A stretch of 58,835 bases of DNA from Streptomyces sp. DH37 (GTDB taxonomy: Bacteria > Actinomycetota > Actinomycetes > Streptomycetales > Streptomycetaceae): NCBI RefSeq assembly GCF_029813835.1, contig NZ_JARVKV010000038.1, positions 1 to 58,835 on the forward strand. The letters are read 5' to 3'. The stretch's first letter is position 1. Each line of letters begins with the position of its first letter. Shown in pieces: positions 41,613 to 51,083 of the stretch. A program made the position numbers and the translations under genes. The notes beneath the pieces were generated by a model that was not told the DNA's origin, did no database searches, and saw nothing but the letters and a program-made list of their open reading frames with translations.

Positions 41613-42257
41613 GTGCAGGGGGAAGACGCGGAACTCACCGCAGCGGTGCTCGCGGCGCGGGAGGGGGACGAATGCGCCTTTCGCACCGTCTACCGCGCCG
41701 TGCACCCCCGCCTGCTGGGATACGTACGGACGCTGGTTCCGGAGGCGGACGCGGAGGACGTCGCCTCCGAGGCGTGGCTGCAGATCGCCCGGGACCTGGA
41801 CCGGTTCGACGGCGACGCCGACCGCTTCCGCGGCTGGACGGCGAGGATCGCCCGCAACCGCGCGCTCGACCACATCCGGGCGCGGGGACGGCGGCCGGCC
41901 TCCAGCCCGGTCGACGACGACAACGAACTGGCGGTGCTGCCCGCCGGGTCCGACACCTTCGACGAGGCACTGGAGTCGATCGGCACCGGGCGCACCATGG
42001 CCCTGATCTCCCGGCTGCCGCGCGACCAGGCCGAGGCCGTCGTGCTCCGGGTGGTCGTCGGCCTCGACGCCAAGGGCGCCGCACAGGTGCTGGGGAAGCG
42101 GCCGGGCGCGGTGCGCACCGCCGCGCACCGGGGCCTGCGGAAGCTGGCGGAGCTGCTCGACGGCGAGGACGCGATCGGTGACGGGGTGCCCGCACCGAGG
42201 GCGGGAGCCCCACGCACTGTGACGGAAAAGGCCAGACGGACGCTGAGGGAAACGTGA
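41613..42257 (+). CDS. ECF sigma factor (paralogue B)
   Basis: The 214-residue sigma factor has region 2 at about 10-85 (LTAAVLAAREGDECAFRTVY, DAEDVASEAWLQIARDLDRF, FRGWTARIARNRALDHIRAR). Region 4 lies near 130-185 (LISRLPRDQAEAVVLRVVVG, AAQVLGKRPGAVRTAAHRGL). AGGA precedes GTG 41613 at about seven bases. The GTGA overlap with the next gene repeats the arrangement of the paralogous pair on the other side of the amidase gene. Its target promoters are unknown; the adjacent wall genes are the natural candidates. Confidence 0.94.
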   Translation: MQGEDAELTAAVLAAREGDECAFRTVYRAVHPRLLGYVRTLVPEADAEDVASEAWLQIARDLDRFDGDADRFRGWTARIARNRALDHIRARGRRPASSPVDDDNELAVLPAGSDTFDEALESIGTGRTMALISRLPRDQAEAVVLRVVVGLDAKGAAQVLGKRPGAVRTAAHRGLRKLAELLDGEDAIGDGVPAPRAGAPRTVTEKARRTLRET

Positions 42258-43459
42258 GGGCCGACGACCGGTACAGCTGGCTGGACGAGGAGACCGCGGA
42301 GCGTCTGCTGAGCGGCCGGCCCGCCCACGGCCCGCTTCCCGCGGACGGGCCCGGCCCGTCCGCGCTGGCCGACGCCCTCGAGGAACTCGCCGCCGTCCGC
42401 GCGGCCGCTGCCGCCACAGCCGGCCGCACCGCCGTGCCCGGCGCACGCGACGACGGCGAGCTGCCCGGGGAGGCCGCCGCGCTGGCGGCCTTCCGGGCGG
42501 CCCGCGCGCGGTCCGGCCCGCGCGCCCGCGCCGTGCGCCGGACGCGCCTGCGCTCGCTCGGCCGCCCCCTGCGGGTGGGCATCGCCGCGGCGACGCTGGG
42601 CGGTGTGCTGGGCGGCGTCGCCGTCGCGGCGGGCACCGGCGTACTGCCCGCTCCGTTCGGACGGGGGAACGATTCGCCCGCCCCGGCGTCGAGCGTCACG
42701 GCCGCGCCCGACGGCCGCCTCCGCCAGCCCTCCGGCACCGCCGGCTCCCCCTCCGCCGGGCACGGCCCGGGGGCCGGGCGGGACGGGGAGGCGCGCGGCG
42801 GCCCGGCGGCCCCGGGCGAGGGGGACCCCGCCAACGCCGGACCCGGCGACCGCCCGGAGGGCGGCTCCTCCGGCACGGCGGGCGGCACGGGCGACACGGG
42901 CGGCACGGGCGGTTCCTCCGGCGCGACGGACGGCACGGGCGGCACGAGCGGTACGGGCGGCGACAGGAGCGAGGCCCCCGCCGTCCGGACGCCCCGCGCC
43001 GAAGCGCGCCTGAGGACGCTGTGCCAGGAGTTCCTGGCCGGCGGGCTGGGCAGGGACGGGCGCGCGGAACTGGAGCGCGCCGCGGAGGGCCCGGGCGGGG
43101 TCGACGGCTTCTGCCGCCGGTACACCGCCGCGGGCGGCGGTACGGGCGACGGTGCGGGCGGCGGGAGTCCGTCCGGCGGGAACCCCTCGGCAGGGGGCTC
43201 CTCCGGCACGGGCGGCTCCGCGGGTCCCACCACGGGCGGCCCCTCCACGGGCGGGCAGGACGGCGGGGAGGGCGGCGACGCCGTCCCCGTCGAGGGCGGT
43301 GACGGCGTCGAAGGCGGTGACACCCTGCCCGACGAGGCCGGTGACGGCGCCGAGGACGTCGGCACCCTCCCCGCCGGCGCCCGGCCGACGGCTCCCACCG
43401 CTCCCACCGCTCCCGCCACCTCCGGCCGCCCCTCGGCCGCCGCCGCTGCCACGCCCTGA
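42254..43459 (+). CDS. Membrane partner of ECF sigma factor B (paralogue B)
   Basis: The 401-residue protein mirrors the one at 36148. A cytoplasmic head contains WLDEETAERLLSG and EAAALAAFRAARARS. A single membrane helix lies near 100-122 (VGIAAATLGGVLGGVAVAAG). A Pro/Gly/Ser outside linker follows, then a two-cysteine module near 255-290 (LRTLCQEFLAGGLG to VDGFCRRYTA) and a Gly/Thr/Asp-rich tail. The second cysteine follows the first by 30 residues, as in paralogue A (29). The GTG overlaps the sigma stop. It is probably the membrane regulator of sigma B, although no known anti-sigma domain is visible. Confidence 0.65.
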   Translation: MRADDRYSWLDEETAERLLSGRPAHGPLPADGPGPSALADALEELAAVRAAAAATAGRTAVPGARDDGELPGEAAALAAFRAARARSGPRARAVRRTRLRSLGRPLRVGIAAATLGGVLGGVAVAAGTGVLPAPFGRGNDSPAPASSVTAAPDGRLRQPSGTAGSPSAGHGPGAGRDGEARGGPAAPGEGDPANAGPGDRPEGGSSGTAGGTGDTGGTGGSSGATDGTGGTSGTGGDRSEAPAVRTPRAEARLRTLCQEFLAGGLGRDGRAELERAAEGPGGVDGFCRRYTAAGGGTGDGAGGGSPSGGNPSAGGSSGTGGSAGPTTGGPSTGGQDGGEGGDAVPVEGGDGVEGGDTLPDEAGDGAEDVGTLPAGARPTAPTAPTAPATSGRPSAAAAATP

Positions 43460-43600
43460 GGAGCGCGTGAGCGGCGTCACGGAGCCCGCCGCCCGGCGGG
43501 TGTGACACTTTTCGAGCCACTGACGCAGTACATAACGAGCCGACTGGTCATCGGCGAGCGCGCCACCCAAGGTTCCCCCCGTACCTGCGGGATGCGCGTA

Positions 43601-43637
43601 GCGCGGGCGGGGCACGTTCCCCCGGCCCCGCCCGCGC
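43601..43637. terminator. Bidirectional terminator between sigma B partner and L,D-transpeptidase
   Basis: GCGCGGGCGGGGC pairs perfectly with GCCCCGCCCGCGC across an 11-base loop, in the 224-base convergent gap between 43459 and 43684. Confidence 0.75.
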
Positions 43638-43683
43638 CTCTTCCCGACCCGGCTCCGCCCCCGTTCCCCGGGCGCGGCGGACG

Positions 43684-44640
43684 TCAGTAGACGATCACCT
43701 TCTCGCCCACCCCCACCTGCTCGAAGAGCGCGGCGATCTTCCCCTTGTCCCGCACGTTGACGCAGCCGTGCGAGGCGCCGTTGTAGCCGTTGGCGGCGAA
43801 GTCCGCGGAGTAGTGCACCGCCTGGCCGCCGCTGAAGAACATCGCGTACGGCATCGGGGTGTCGTAGAGCGTCGAGTGGTGGTCGCGGCTCTTGAAGGTG
43901 ACGCCGAACTCGCCCTCGCGGGTGGGGGTGAGCTCCGAACCGAAGCGCACGTCCATGGCGGAGACGACCTTCCCGTCGACCATCCAGGCCAGCGTGCGGC
44001 TCTCCTTGCTGATGCACAGCGCCCGGCCCGTCAGGCACCGCGGGTCGGGGTCGGAGATCGGCCGGGTGGTGGGCGGGTACAGCTCCGTCCGGGTGGGCGC
44101 CTTCGTCAGCGCCGTCAGGGCGCTCCAGGTGGCCTCGGTGACCTGGCCGCCGGCCGGCAGGCCCCGCCGCCGCTGGAAGGCGGAGACGGACGCGGTGGTG
44201 ACCGGCCCGTAGTAGCCGGTCGGGTTGAGGTCGAAGTGCCCCGCCTGGCGCAGCCGCGCCTGGAGCTCGCGGACCTTGGGCCCCTGCGCGCCCTCCCGCA
44301 GCATCGGCGGGGGCGCGGCCGGGCGGGAGGCCGCGGGCGTCGGATGCGCCGAGGAGGCCGGGGGCTCCGGGGGAGCCGAGGAGGTCTCCGCCGGCGGCGC
44401 CGACGGACGCTCCGTCTCCTCCCCGCCCGCGGACGGCGTCGGCGTGGGCGTCGGCGCGGGCGGGGACGTGCTCTCCGTCACGGACGGTGCGGCCGGCGGT
44501 GTCGTGGCCGCCGCCGTCTCCGTCGCCGTCGCCGCGGACGCCCGCGGCTCCGCGCCCGCCGGGTGCGCCGTGCACCCCGCTCCCAGCAGCACCACGGCCG
44601 CCGCGGCGAGCGCGGTGCGGCCCACTGACCTGTGCGGCAT
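43684..44640 (-). CDS. L,D-transpeptidase lipoprotein with peptidoglycan-binding domain
   Basis: The 318-residue enzyme makes 3-3 cross-links in peptidoglycan. A lipoprotein signal ends in the lipobox LLGAGC (about residues 18-23). A Pro/Ser/Thr/Glu linker (about 30-110) precedes a peptidoglycan-binding domain (about 112-175: GAQGPKVRELQARLRQAGHF, GYYGPVTTASVSAFQRRRGL). The YkuD domain ends with the catalytic cysteine in the GASHGCVNVRD motif and its partner His in the preceding FSGGQAVHYSAD. ATG 44640 is chosen because GGGGAGAG lies just upstream. It is divergent from the acyl-CoA mutase gene and adds to the wall-enzyme cluster. Confidence 0.93.
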   Translation of the reverse strand: MPHRSVGRTALAAAAVVLLGAGCTAHPAGAEPRASAATATETAAATTPPAAPSVTESTSPPAPTPTPTPSAGGEETERPSAPPAETSSAPPEPPASSAHPTPAASRPAAPPPMLREGAQGPKVRELQARLRQAGHFDLNPTGYYGPVTTASVSAFQRRRGLPAGGQVTEATWSALTALTKAPTRTELYPPTTRPISDPDPRCLTGRALCISKESRTLAWMVDGKVVSAMDVRFGSELTPTREGEFGVTFKSRDHHSTLYDTPMPYAMFFSGGQAVHYSADFAANGYNGASHGCVNVRDKGKIAALFEQVGVGEKVIVY

Positions 44641-44867
44641 GGACTCTCCCCGAGACATCGGGCCCCCCAGAACCTGCTGGATTCCGCTGTTCGTCCCCAC
44701 TGACGTGGATTCCCGGCGGCCACCCTGCCCGAACCCCGGACGATTGGCGAGACCCGTGCGGTTCTTTGTGCGACACCCCGCACGAGCCCGTCCGCGCACC
44801 ACCCCGCTCGTTTGTGAGCAAGGTCCCAGGCTGTGGCTCTCCCGCCGCTCTCCCGCCGATCGCTACA

Positions 44868-44880
44868 GTCCGTATCGGAC
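44868..44880. promoter_or_regulatory. Short inverted repeat upstream of the mutase gene
   Basis: GTCCG-TAT-CGGAC lies 28 bases before the mutase ATG and partly overlaps a TACAGT -10-like hexamer. It could be a repressor site. No regulator is nearby. Confidence 0.3.
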
Positions 44881-44907
44881 AGGGCGACGAAGCGGGAGGC
44901 ACCGAAC

Positions 44908-46518
<1,611 letters not shown>

Positions 46519-46581
46519 CCCCGGCCCCGCCGCGGGGAGACCGGACGGGAACGCCTCACAGCGGGCCGAGTCGCATCGGGG

Positions 46582-46734
46582 TCACATCAGGCCGAGGCCG
46601 GTGACGATCACGGCGACCAGCACGGTGAGCGTCCAGCCGAGCGCCTGCTCGACCAGCTTCTCGCGGTCCTCCTCGGACGGCCCGCCGGTACGGAACCAGG
46701 GTGCCGCGATCCTCGCCGCCATCGTGTGCCCCAT
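46582..46734 (-). CDS. 50-residue single-helix membrane protein
   Basis: The small protein (MGHTMAARIAAPWFRTGG at its start) has a short charged middle (SEEDREKLVEQALG) and a C-terminal membrane helix near residues 33-49 (LTVLVAVIVTGLGL). Start ATG 46734 is supported by GAGGA about six bases upstream; the ATG at 46758 would add eight residues but has no ribosome site. It is convergent with the mutase gene. Small conserved membrane proteins at this place occur in other Streptomyces by memory, but the function is unknown. Confidence 0.6.
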   Translation of the reverse strand: MGHTMAARIAAPWFRTGGPSEEDREKLVEQALGWTLTVLVAVIVTGLGLM

Positions 46735-47040
46735 GGTGGTGTCCTCGTCTCGCGTCATGGCGCGCCGGTGTGCTGACGCACCGGCGCGCCGTTGGTCTGC
46801 ATCTGTCCGCGATCGCCGTGAATGGGCGCCGCGGACCTCCAGCATGCGGGGGTTCGCGCCGTTTAAACAGAGACGCAGATCACTCCGCGGCCGGGCACCG
46901 GCGGCGAAGCCGCCCCCAACGCACCGTCCGTCCTGCGGTGATGGGCCCGGCGGCGGTCGAGCGGCCGCGCGGCTGTGACGAACGACACGCGTGGCGGCGG
47001 CCGTTCGGGCCCCCGGGCGGACGCCCTCCGCACGGCCCGC
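46735..47040. other. Intergenic region upstream of the 50-residue protein
   Basis: The 306 bases contain a strong hairpin (46759-46790), a lower-GC stretch with GTTTAAAC at 46861-46868, and a small GGCGGC-GAA-GCCGCC hairpin at 46900-46914. I see no gene. The region follows the 3' end of the polysialyltransferase-like gene on the minus strand. Confidence 0.45.
46759..46790. terminator. 12-bp hairpin, terminator or leader structure
   Basis: GGCGCGCCGGTG pairs perfectly with CACCGGCGCGCC across TGCTGACG. It lies 250 bases past the polysialyltransferase-like gene and 24 bases before the start of the 50-residue protein, so it may terminate the former or fold in the leader of the latter. Confidence 0.5.
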
Positions 47041-48450
47041 TCACCGGCGCGCCCTCCGCCCCAGCGCACGGGCCCGCCGCGCCGCGCGCCGTACGGCCGG
47101 GCTGCGGACGACGGGTCCCAGTCCGGCGGGGAGCCCGCCGGGCAGGGCGAGGGAGGCGAGGAGGCGGCGCGGGAACCAGCGCCGTACGCGCTCCTCGGGG
47201 TGGGCGGCCAGGAAGCGCTCGGTCTCGCCGCGCAGCCCCGGGTGGACCTGCGGCTGCGCGCAGAAGGCCACCGCCTTCACCAGCCGGGCCAGCTCGACCG
47301 GGTCGGCGGGGTCGACCGGGTCGGCCGGATCCGGCGCTCGCGGCGTCCCGCCCGGGTCCCCGGGGCCGGCCGGTTCCCCGGCGCCGGGCAGGTCCGGCAG
47401 CAGCGCGTCGGCGATCACCGCCGGGACCGGGCCGCCGCCCTCGAACGCGGCCGGGCCGGCCGGGGGCGAGGCCGTGCCGCCGTGGGCGGCCGGCAGGCCG
47501 TAGAGGGTGCTCGCGGTCAGCAGCGCCCCGAAGGAGCACCCGGTCACCAGCGCCGGGCGCAGCCGCTCGTACAGCACCTCCACCGGCCGCGCGTCCCGCG
47601 GCTCGTACGGCTCCAGGCCCAGTCCGGCGGCCCGTTCCGCCAGTCCGCGCACCCGGTGCGCCGGGGCGGCGGGGTGGGGCACGAGGACCACCGCGCGGTG
47701 GCCCGCCTCCCGCAGACCGCGCAGCAGCCGCCCGTACAGCCGCTCCTCGTCGCCGGGCGGGAGCGCGCCGGGGGCGTCCGGGTCCGGGCCGAGCAGCAGT
47801 GCGGCCCCCTCGGGGACGCCCGGGTCCGGCAGCTCCCGCGCCGACTCCGCGACGACGGCCCGGAAGGCGCCGGCCGGCACCTCCTCGGCCGGGACGCCGA
47901 ACTCCGCCAGCAGCAGCGGCCGCAGTCCGGGGACCGTGCCGAGGTGGAGCAGCCGCCGTACGCGGGTGCCCACCAGCGGGTCCAGCTTGCCGGGGGTGGG
48001 GCCGTAGGCGGACAGGCCGGTGGCGTACACGTCCAGCGGGGCGTCGGGGAAGATCCGGGCCAGCGCCCGCCCCGGACCGGCCTCGACGCGCTCCGCCACC
48101 AGCTCCACCTCCGCGTCGCCCAGCCCCCACAGCGCGCGCAACTGCCGCTCCCACAGGGGCGCGTCGTCGGGGCGCGGCGTCCAGGCGCCGGGGTGCAGCG
48201 GGGCGACGGCGGCGTTCCAGGACAGCACCCGGCCGAAGCGGCCGCGCAGCGGCGCGAAACCGGGCAGGGCGTCCGGGGCGGGGGCGGTCTCGGGGACCGC
48301 GGCGGTGTTCGCGACCAGCAGCAGCCGTTCGCGGGCCGCCCCCAGCAGGCCCGCGTCCACCGCGGCGGCCAGCAGCGCGGCGCCGTGCGGGGTCGAGGCC
48401 ACCAGCAGCTGCGTACGGGCAGGGGGCGGGGTGCTCGCGGCGGCGGTCAT
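47041..48450 (-). CDS. Alpha-2,8-polysialyltransferase family glycosyltransferase
   Basis: The 469-residue protein begins TQLLVASTPHGAALLAAAVD after a short leader, followed by LLLVANTAAVPE and the FGRVLSWNAAVAPLHPGAW segment. DVYATGLSAYGPTPGKLDP and VVLVPHPAAP, and the late ALVTGCSFGALLTASTLYGL follow. These are features of the bacterial polysialyltransferase (POLYST) family, which use CMP-activated nonulosonic acids. The C-terminal 100 residues include a Pro/Asp repeat (PADPVDPADPVELA) and a basic tail. Its ATG has GGAGG at seven bases and overlaps the GT2 stop by four bases. With the CMP-sugar genes across the divergent promoter it forms one glycan locus. Confidence 0.75.
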   Translation of the reverse strand: MTAAASTPPPARTQLLVASTPHGAALLAAAVDAGLLGAARERLLLVANTAAVPETAPAPDALPGFAPLRGRFGRVLSWNAAVAPLHPGAWTPRPDDAPLWERQLRALWGLGDAEVELVAERVEAGPGRALARIFPDAPLDVYATGLSAYGPTPGKLDPLVGTRVRRLLHLGTVPGLRPLLLAEFGVPAEEVPAGAFRAVVAESARELPDPGVPEGAALLLGPDPDAPGALPPGDEERLYGRLLRGLREAGHRAVVLVPHPAAPAHRVRGLAERAAGLGLEPYEPRDARPVEVLYERLRPALVTGCSFGALLTASTLYGLPAAHGGTASPPAGPAAFEGGGPVPAVIADALLPDLPGAGEPAGPGDPGGTPRAPDPADPVDPADPVELARLVKAVAFCAQPQVHPGLRGETERFLAAHPEERVRRWFPRRLLASLALPGGLPAGLGPVVRSPAVRRAARRARALGRRARR

Positions 48451-49466
48451 CGCGCGGCCTCCGGGGACGGGGCGGCCTGCGCGGACGGGGCGGAGGAGAG
48501 GACGGGGCGGCGGCGCAGCCGGCGCAGCCGCGCGGAGCGCTCGGCGTCCATGGCGTCCAGCGCCTCCTCCACCAGGTCGGCGGGCATCCGCCGCAGGGCC
48601 GCCGCGCAGCGGGCGCGCAGGGTGCGCCGCAGCCGGGGCTCGAACCGGTCGCCGGTCAGATGGTGGTGGATGACCGCGCAGTAGGTGCGGACGGCCTTCG
48701 GCAGCAGCGCGGCGGCATCCCGGTCCCGGGAGGTCTCCTCCACCAGCAGGTCGTAGGCGCGGAGGAAGTCGAGCTGCCGCTCGTCGCCGGTCCGGGTGAG
48801 CGAGGTCGGCACCCCGCGCCGGTAGAAGAGGCCCGTCAGCCCCACCACGGCGAAGGACGCCGCCTCGCGGTGCAGCCGCCAGATCCAGGGCCGGTCCTCG
48901 GCGGTGCGCAGCCCGTCGTCGAAGCGCAGGAGGCCGGAGTCGAGCAGCCGCCGGCGGTAGACGCCCGCCCAGGTGTAGGCGTAGTCGACGGCGGTGGTGC
49001 GGTGCGCGGGGAGGATGGCGTCGCGCGGGTCCAGCACGGTGCCGCGGCGCCCCTCGGGGACGCGGACCAGGGTGCGCCTGCGGCCGGTGCACCGCACGTG
49101 GTCGGTGCGCAGGAAGTCGCAGCCCAGCGACTCGGCCGCGTCGAGCAGTTCGCGGTAGTGGCCGGGGGCCGTCCAGTCGTCGCCGTCGAGGAAGGTGACG
49201 TACCGTCCGCGCGCCGCCTCCAGACCGGTGTTGCGGGCGCGGGAGACGCCGCCCGGCCGCCGGTGGCGCACCAGATGCGCGCCGGGGATTTCCTTTTCGG
49301 CGCGTTCCAGGAGTTCCAGGGTGCCGTCGGTCGAGAAATCGTCGACCAGAATGAATTCGATGTCCCCCTTTCCGAAGTCCGCCGAGTTGGCGCGCAGACT
49401 CCGGAGCGCGTCGGGGGCGTACGGCCGAACGTTGCGGAACGGCACGATGACGGAGAGCTTGACCAC
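48447..49466 (-). CDS. Family 2 glycosyltransferase
   Basis: The 339-residue GT-A enzyme opens VKLSVIVPFRNVRPYAPDAL, with EFILVDDFSTDGTLELL, GGVSRARNTGLEAARGRYVT and the metal-binding FLDGDDW motif. A catalytic EDRPWIWRLH-like segment (LRTAEDRPWIW) follows. A basic Arg-rich tail may contact membrane lipids. It is the first gene of a two-gene operon with the POLYST-like gene. Its GTG at 49466 lacks an independent ribosome site and follows TAACCT by a few bases, suggesting a leaderless transcript. The donor sugar is unknown. Confidence 0.9.
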   Translation of the reverse strand: MVKLSVIVPFRNVRPYAPDALRSLRANSADFGKGDIEFILVDDFSTDGTLELLERAEKEIPGAHLVRHRRPGGVSRARNTGLEAARGRYVTFLDGDDWTAPGHYRELLDAAESLGCDFLRTDHVRCTGRRRTLVRVPEGRRGTVLDPRDAILPAHRTTAVDYAYTWAGVYRRRLLDSGLLRFDDGLRTAEDRPWIWRLHREAASFAVVGLTGLFYRRGVPTSLTRTGDERQLDFLRAYDLLVEETSRDRDAAALLPKAVRTYCAVIHHHLTGDRFEPRLRRTLRARCAAALRRMPADLVEEALDAMDAERSARLRRLRRRPVLSSAPSAQAAPSPEAAR

Positions 49467-49653
49467 TCCGGAGAGGTTAGGGGCCCGGCCGGCTCCGGTG
49501 CTGTCCAGAGTCGTACGGGCGGGTGAAATCGCGGTGTCGGAACGGTGAACCCCGCTTTTTCGGGGGCTGGTTGGCCGTCCGTCGGTGTGCTGTTAACCGT
49601 CTGTTGTATTTGCGTTGGGCCGAGAATCGGAATGTCTTCCTAGCGTCGGCGAC
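49467..49653. promoter_or_regulatory. Divergent promoter region of the nonulosonate locus
   Basis: This 187-base region is noticeably A/T-richer than its surroundings (for example GTTAACCGTCTGTTGTATTT). For the plus strand, TAGCGT at 49641-49646 lies seven bases before GTG 49654; for the minus strand, TAACCT lies similarly close to GTG 49466. Both suggest leaderless mRNAs. A weak CCCCG-CTTTTT-CGGGG hairpin is present near 49550-49566. Confidence 0.45.
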
Positions 49654-51006
49654 GTGCCATCACGTACCGCTTCGGATTCCCCGGACACGACGACGCGCAT
49701 TGCCGTGCTCGCCGATTCCGACACCCGCTGGAAATGGGGTGCGCTCACCGCGCACCGCATCGCCCCCGGCGCGCGCATCGACGGACTGCTGCTGCGCGGC
49801 CGGGCCACCCCGACCGCCCGCCAGCTCGACGAGGTCGGCGTCCGTGCCGCCTCGCTGCGCGAGGTGACGGCCGCGGAGTTCCTGCGGGAGACCGACCGCG
49901 ACGCGTACGACGCGGTGGTGCTCTCCTGCGTCGGCGGCACCGTCCAGGCGATGCTGCACGGCCTGGCCCACGCCCTCGACGGGCGCGAGCGCCGCCCGGT
50001 CACCGTCACCGGCTACGTCGGCGTCGTCTACGAGAAGCTCGCCGACGGGCTGCTGCTGCGGCACGGCGCGGACGTCGTCCTGGCCAACTCCGCCCACGAC
50101 GCCGAGCGCTTCCGCGCGGTCTACGAGGGGGTCGGCGCGGACGCCGGCAGCGTCGTGGAGTGCGCGCTGCCCTTCCTCGGCGGCGAGCCGTACCGGACGT
50201 CCGACGAGCGGCCGTACACCGTCGTCTTCGCCGTCCAGCCGTCCGTCCCCGCGAGCCGCGCCGACCGCGAGTACCTGCTGCGCCGCGCCGCCGGGCACGC
50301 CCGCCGGCACCCCGACCGCGAGGTGCTGGTCAAGCTGCGCAGCAAGCCGGGCGAGCACACCACGCACATCGAGGAGCAGCCGTACCAGAGGCTGGCGGCC
50401 CGGCTCCCCGGCGGGCTGCCGGACAACTGCCGCCTGGTCTACGGCCACATGGGCGAGGTGCTGGACCGCACCGACCTGCTGGTCACCGTCAGCTCCACCG
50501 CCGCCCTGGAGTCGCTGCACCGGGGCATCCCCACAGCGATCCTCACCGACCTCGGCGTCCGCGAGGCGCTGGGCAACCACCACTTCCTCGGCTCGGGCTG
50601 CCTGGCCTCCTGGGACCAGCTCGACGAGGGCCTGCTGCCGGAGGCCGACCCGGCCTGGACGGCCCGGCAGGGCGTCGTGGCCGGGGGTCCCTCCTCCGGG
50701 GGAGGCTCCTACGAGGCGGCCTTCGACGCCGCCCGCGAGCGCGTCGCCGCGCTGGTGGCCCGCCCCGTCCTGCCGCCGATCGCCCCCTACTACACGCTCG
50801 CCACCGCCCCCGGCTACCTCCCCGGCATCCTCGCCCGCCACGGGCTCGACCCCTCGGGCGCGCCCCGGACCGGGACGGCGGCCGACCGGCCGGCCTCCGG
50901 GCTGCGCCGCGCCGTCCGCGCGGCCGTGCGGGACGCGGCGCGCGGGGCGTACCGCCACGGCGTCCAGCGCGTGGCGCCGGTCATCCGCCGGATGGGGGAG
51001 CTGTGA
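49654..51006 (+). CDS. DUF6716 family putative glycosyltransferase
   Basis: The 450-residue protein has a GT-B-like appearance: RIAVLADSDTRWKWGALTAH near the start and VVLSCVGGTVQAMLHGLAHA. TGYVGVVYEKLADGLLLRHG, ADVVLANSAHDAERFRAVYE, VLVKLRSKPGEHTTH and LLVTVSSTAALESLHRGIP follow. The last part, with its Ser/Thr-rich SSTAALES motif, resembles the donor-site region of polysialyltransferase-like enzymes. The donor sugar is unknown. It leads the operon with the NeuA-HAD and NeuB genes. The stop codon overlaps a GTG of the next frame. Confidence 0.75.
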   Translation: MPSRTASDSPDTTTRIAVLADSDTRWKWGALTAHRIAPGARIDGLLLRGRATPTARQLDEVGVRAASLREVTAAEFLRETDRDAYDAVVLSCVGGTVQAMLHGLAHALDGRERRPVTVTGYVGVVYEKLADGLLLRHGADVVLANSAHDAERFRAVYEGVGADAGSVVECALPFLGGEPYRTSDERPYTVVFAVQPSVPASRADREYLLRRAAGHARRHPDREVLVKLRSKPGEHTTHIEEQPYQRLAARLPGGLPDNCRLVYGHMGEVLDRTDLLVTVSSTAALESLHRGIPTAILTDLGVREALGNHHFLGSGCLASWDQLDEGLLPEADPAWTARQGVVAGGPSSGGGSYEAAFDAARERVAALVARPVLPPIAPYYTLATAPGYLPGILARHGLDPSGAPRTGTAADRPASGLRRAVRAAVRDAARGAYRHGVQRVAPVIRRMGEL

Positions 51007-51036
51007 GCGACACCGGGACCCCTCGCGCCAGCACCC

Positions 51037-51072
51037 CAGTCCGGCAAGCAGTCCGGCAAGCAGCCCAGCAAG
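51037..51072 (+). repeat. Three tandem 12-bp units before the NeuA-HAD start
   Basis: CAGTCCGGCAAG at 51037 and 51049 is followed by CAGCCCAGCAAG at 51061. The last copy provides AAGGAG together with the next bases, the ribosome site of GTG 51084. Confidence 0.8.
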
Positions 51073-51083
51073 GAGCCGCATCC

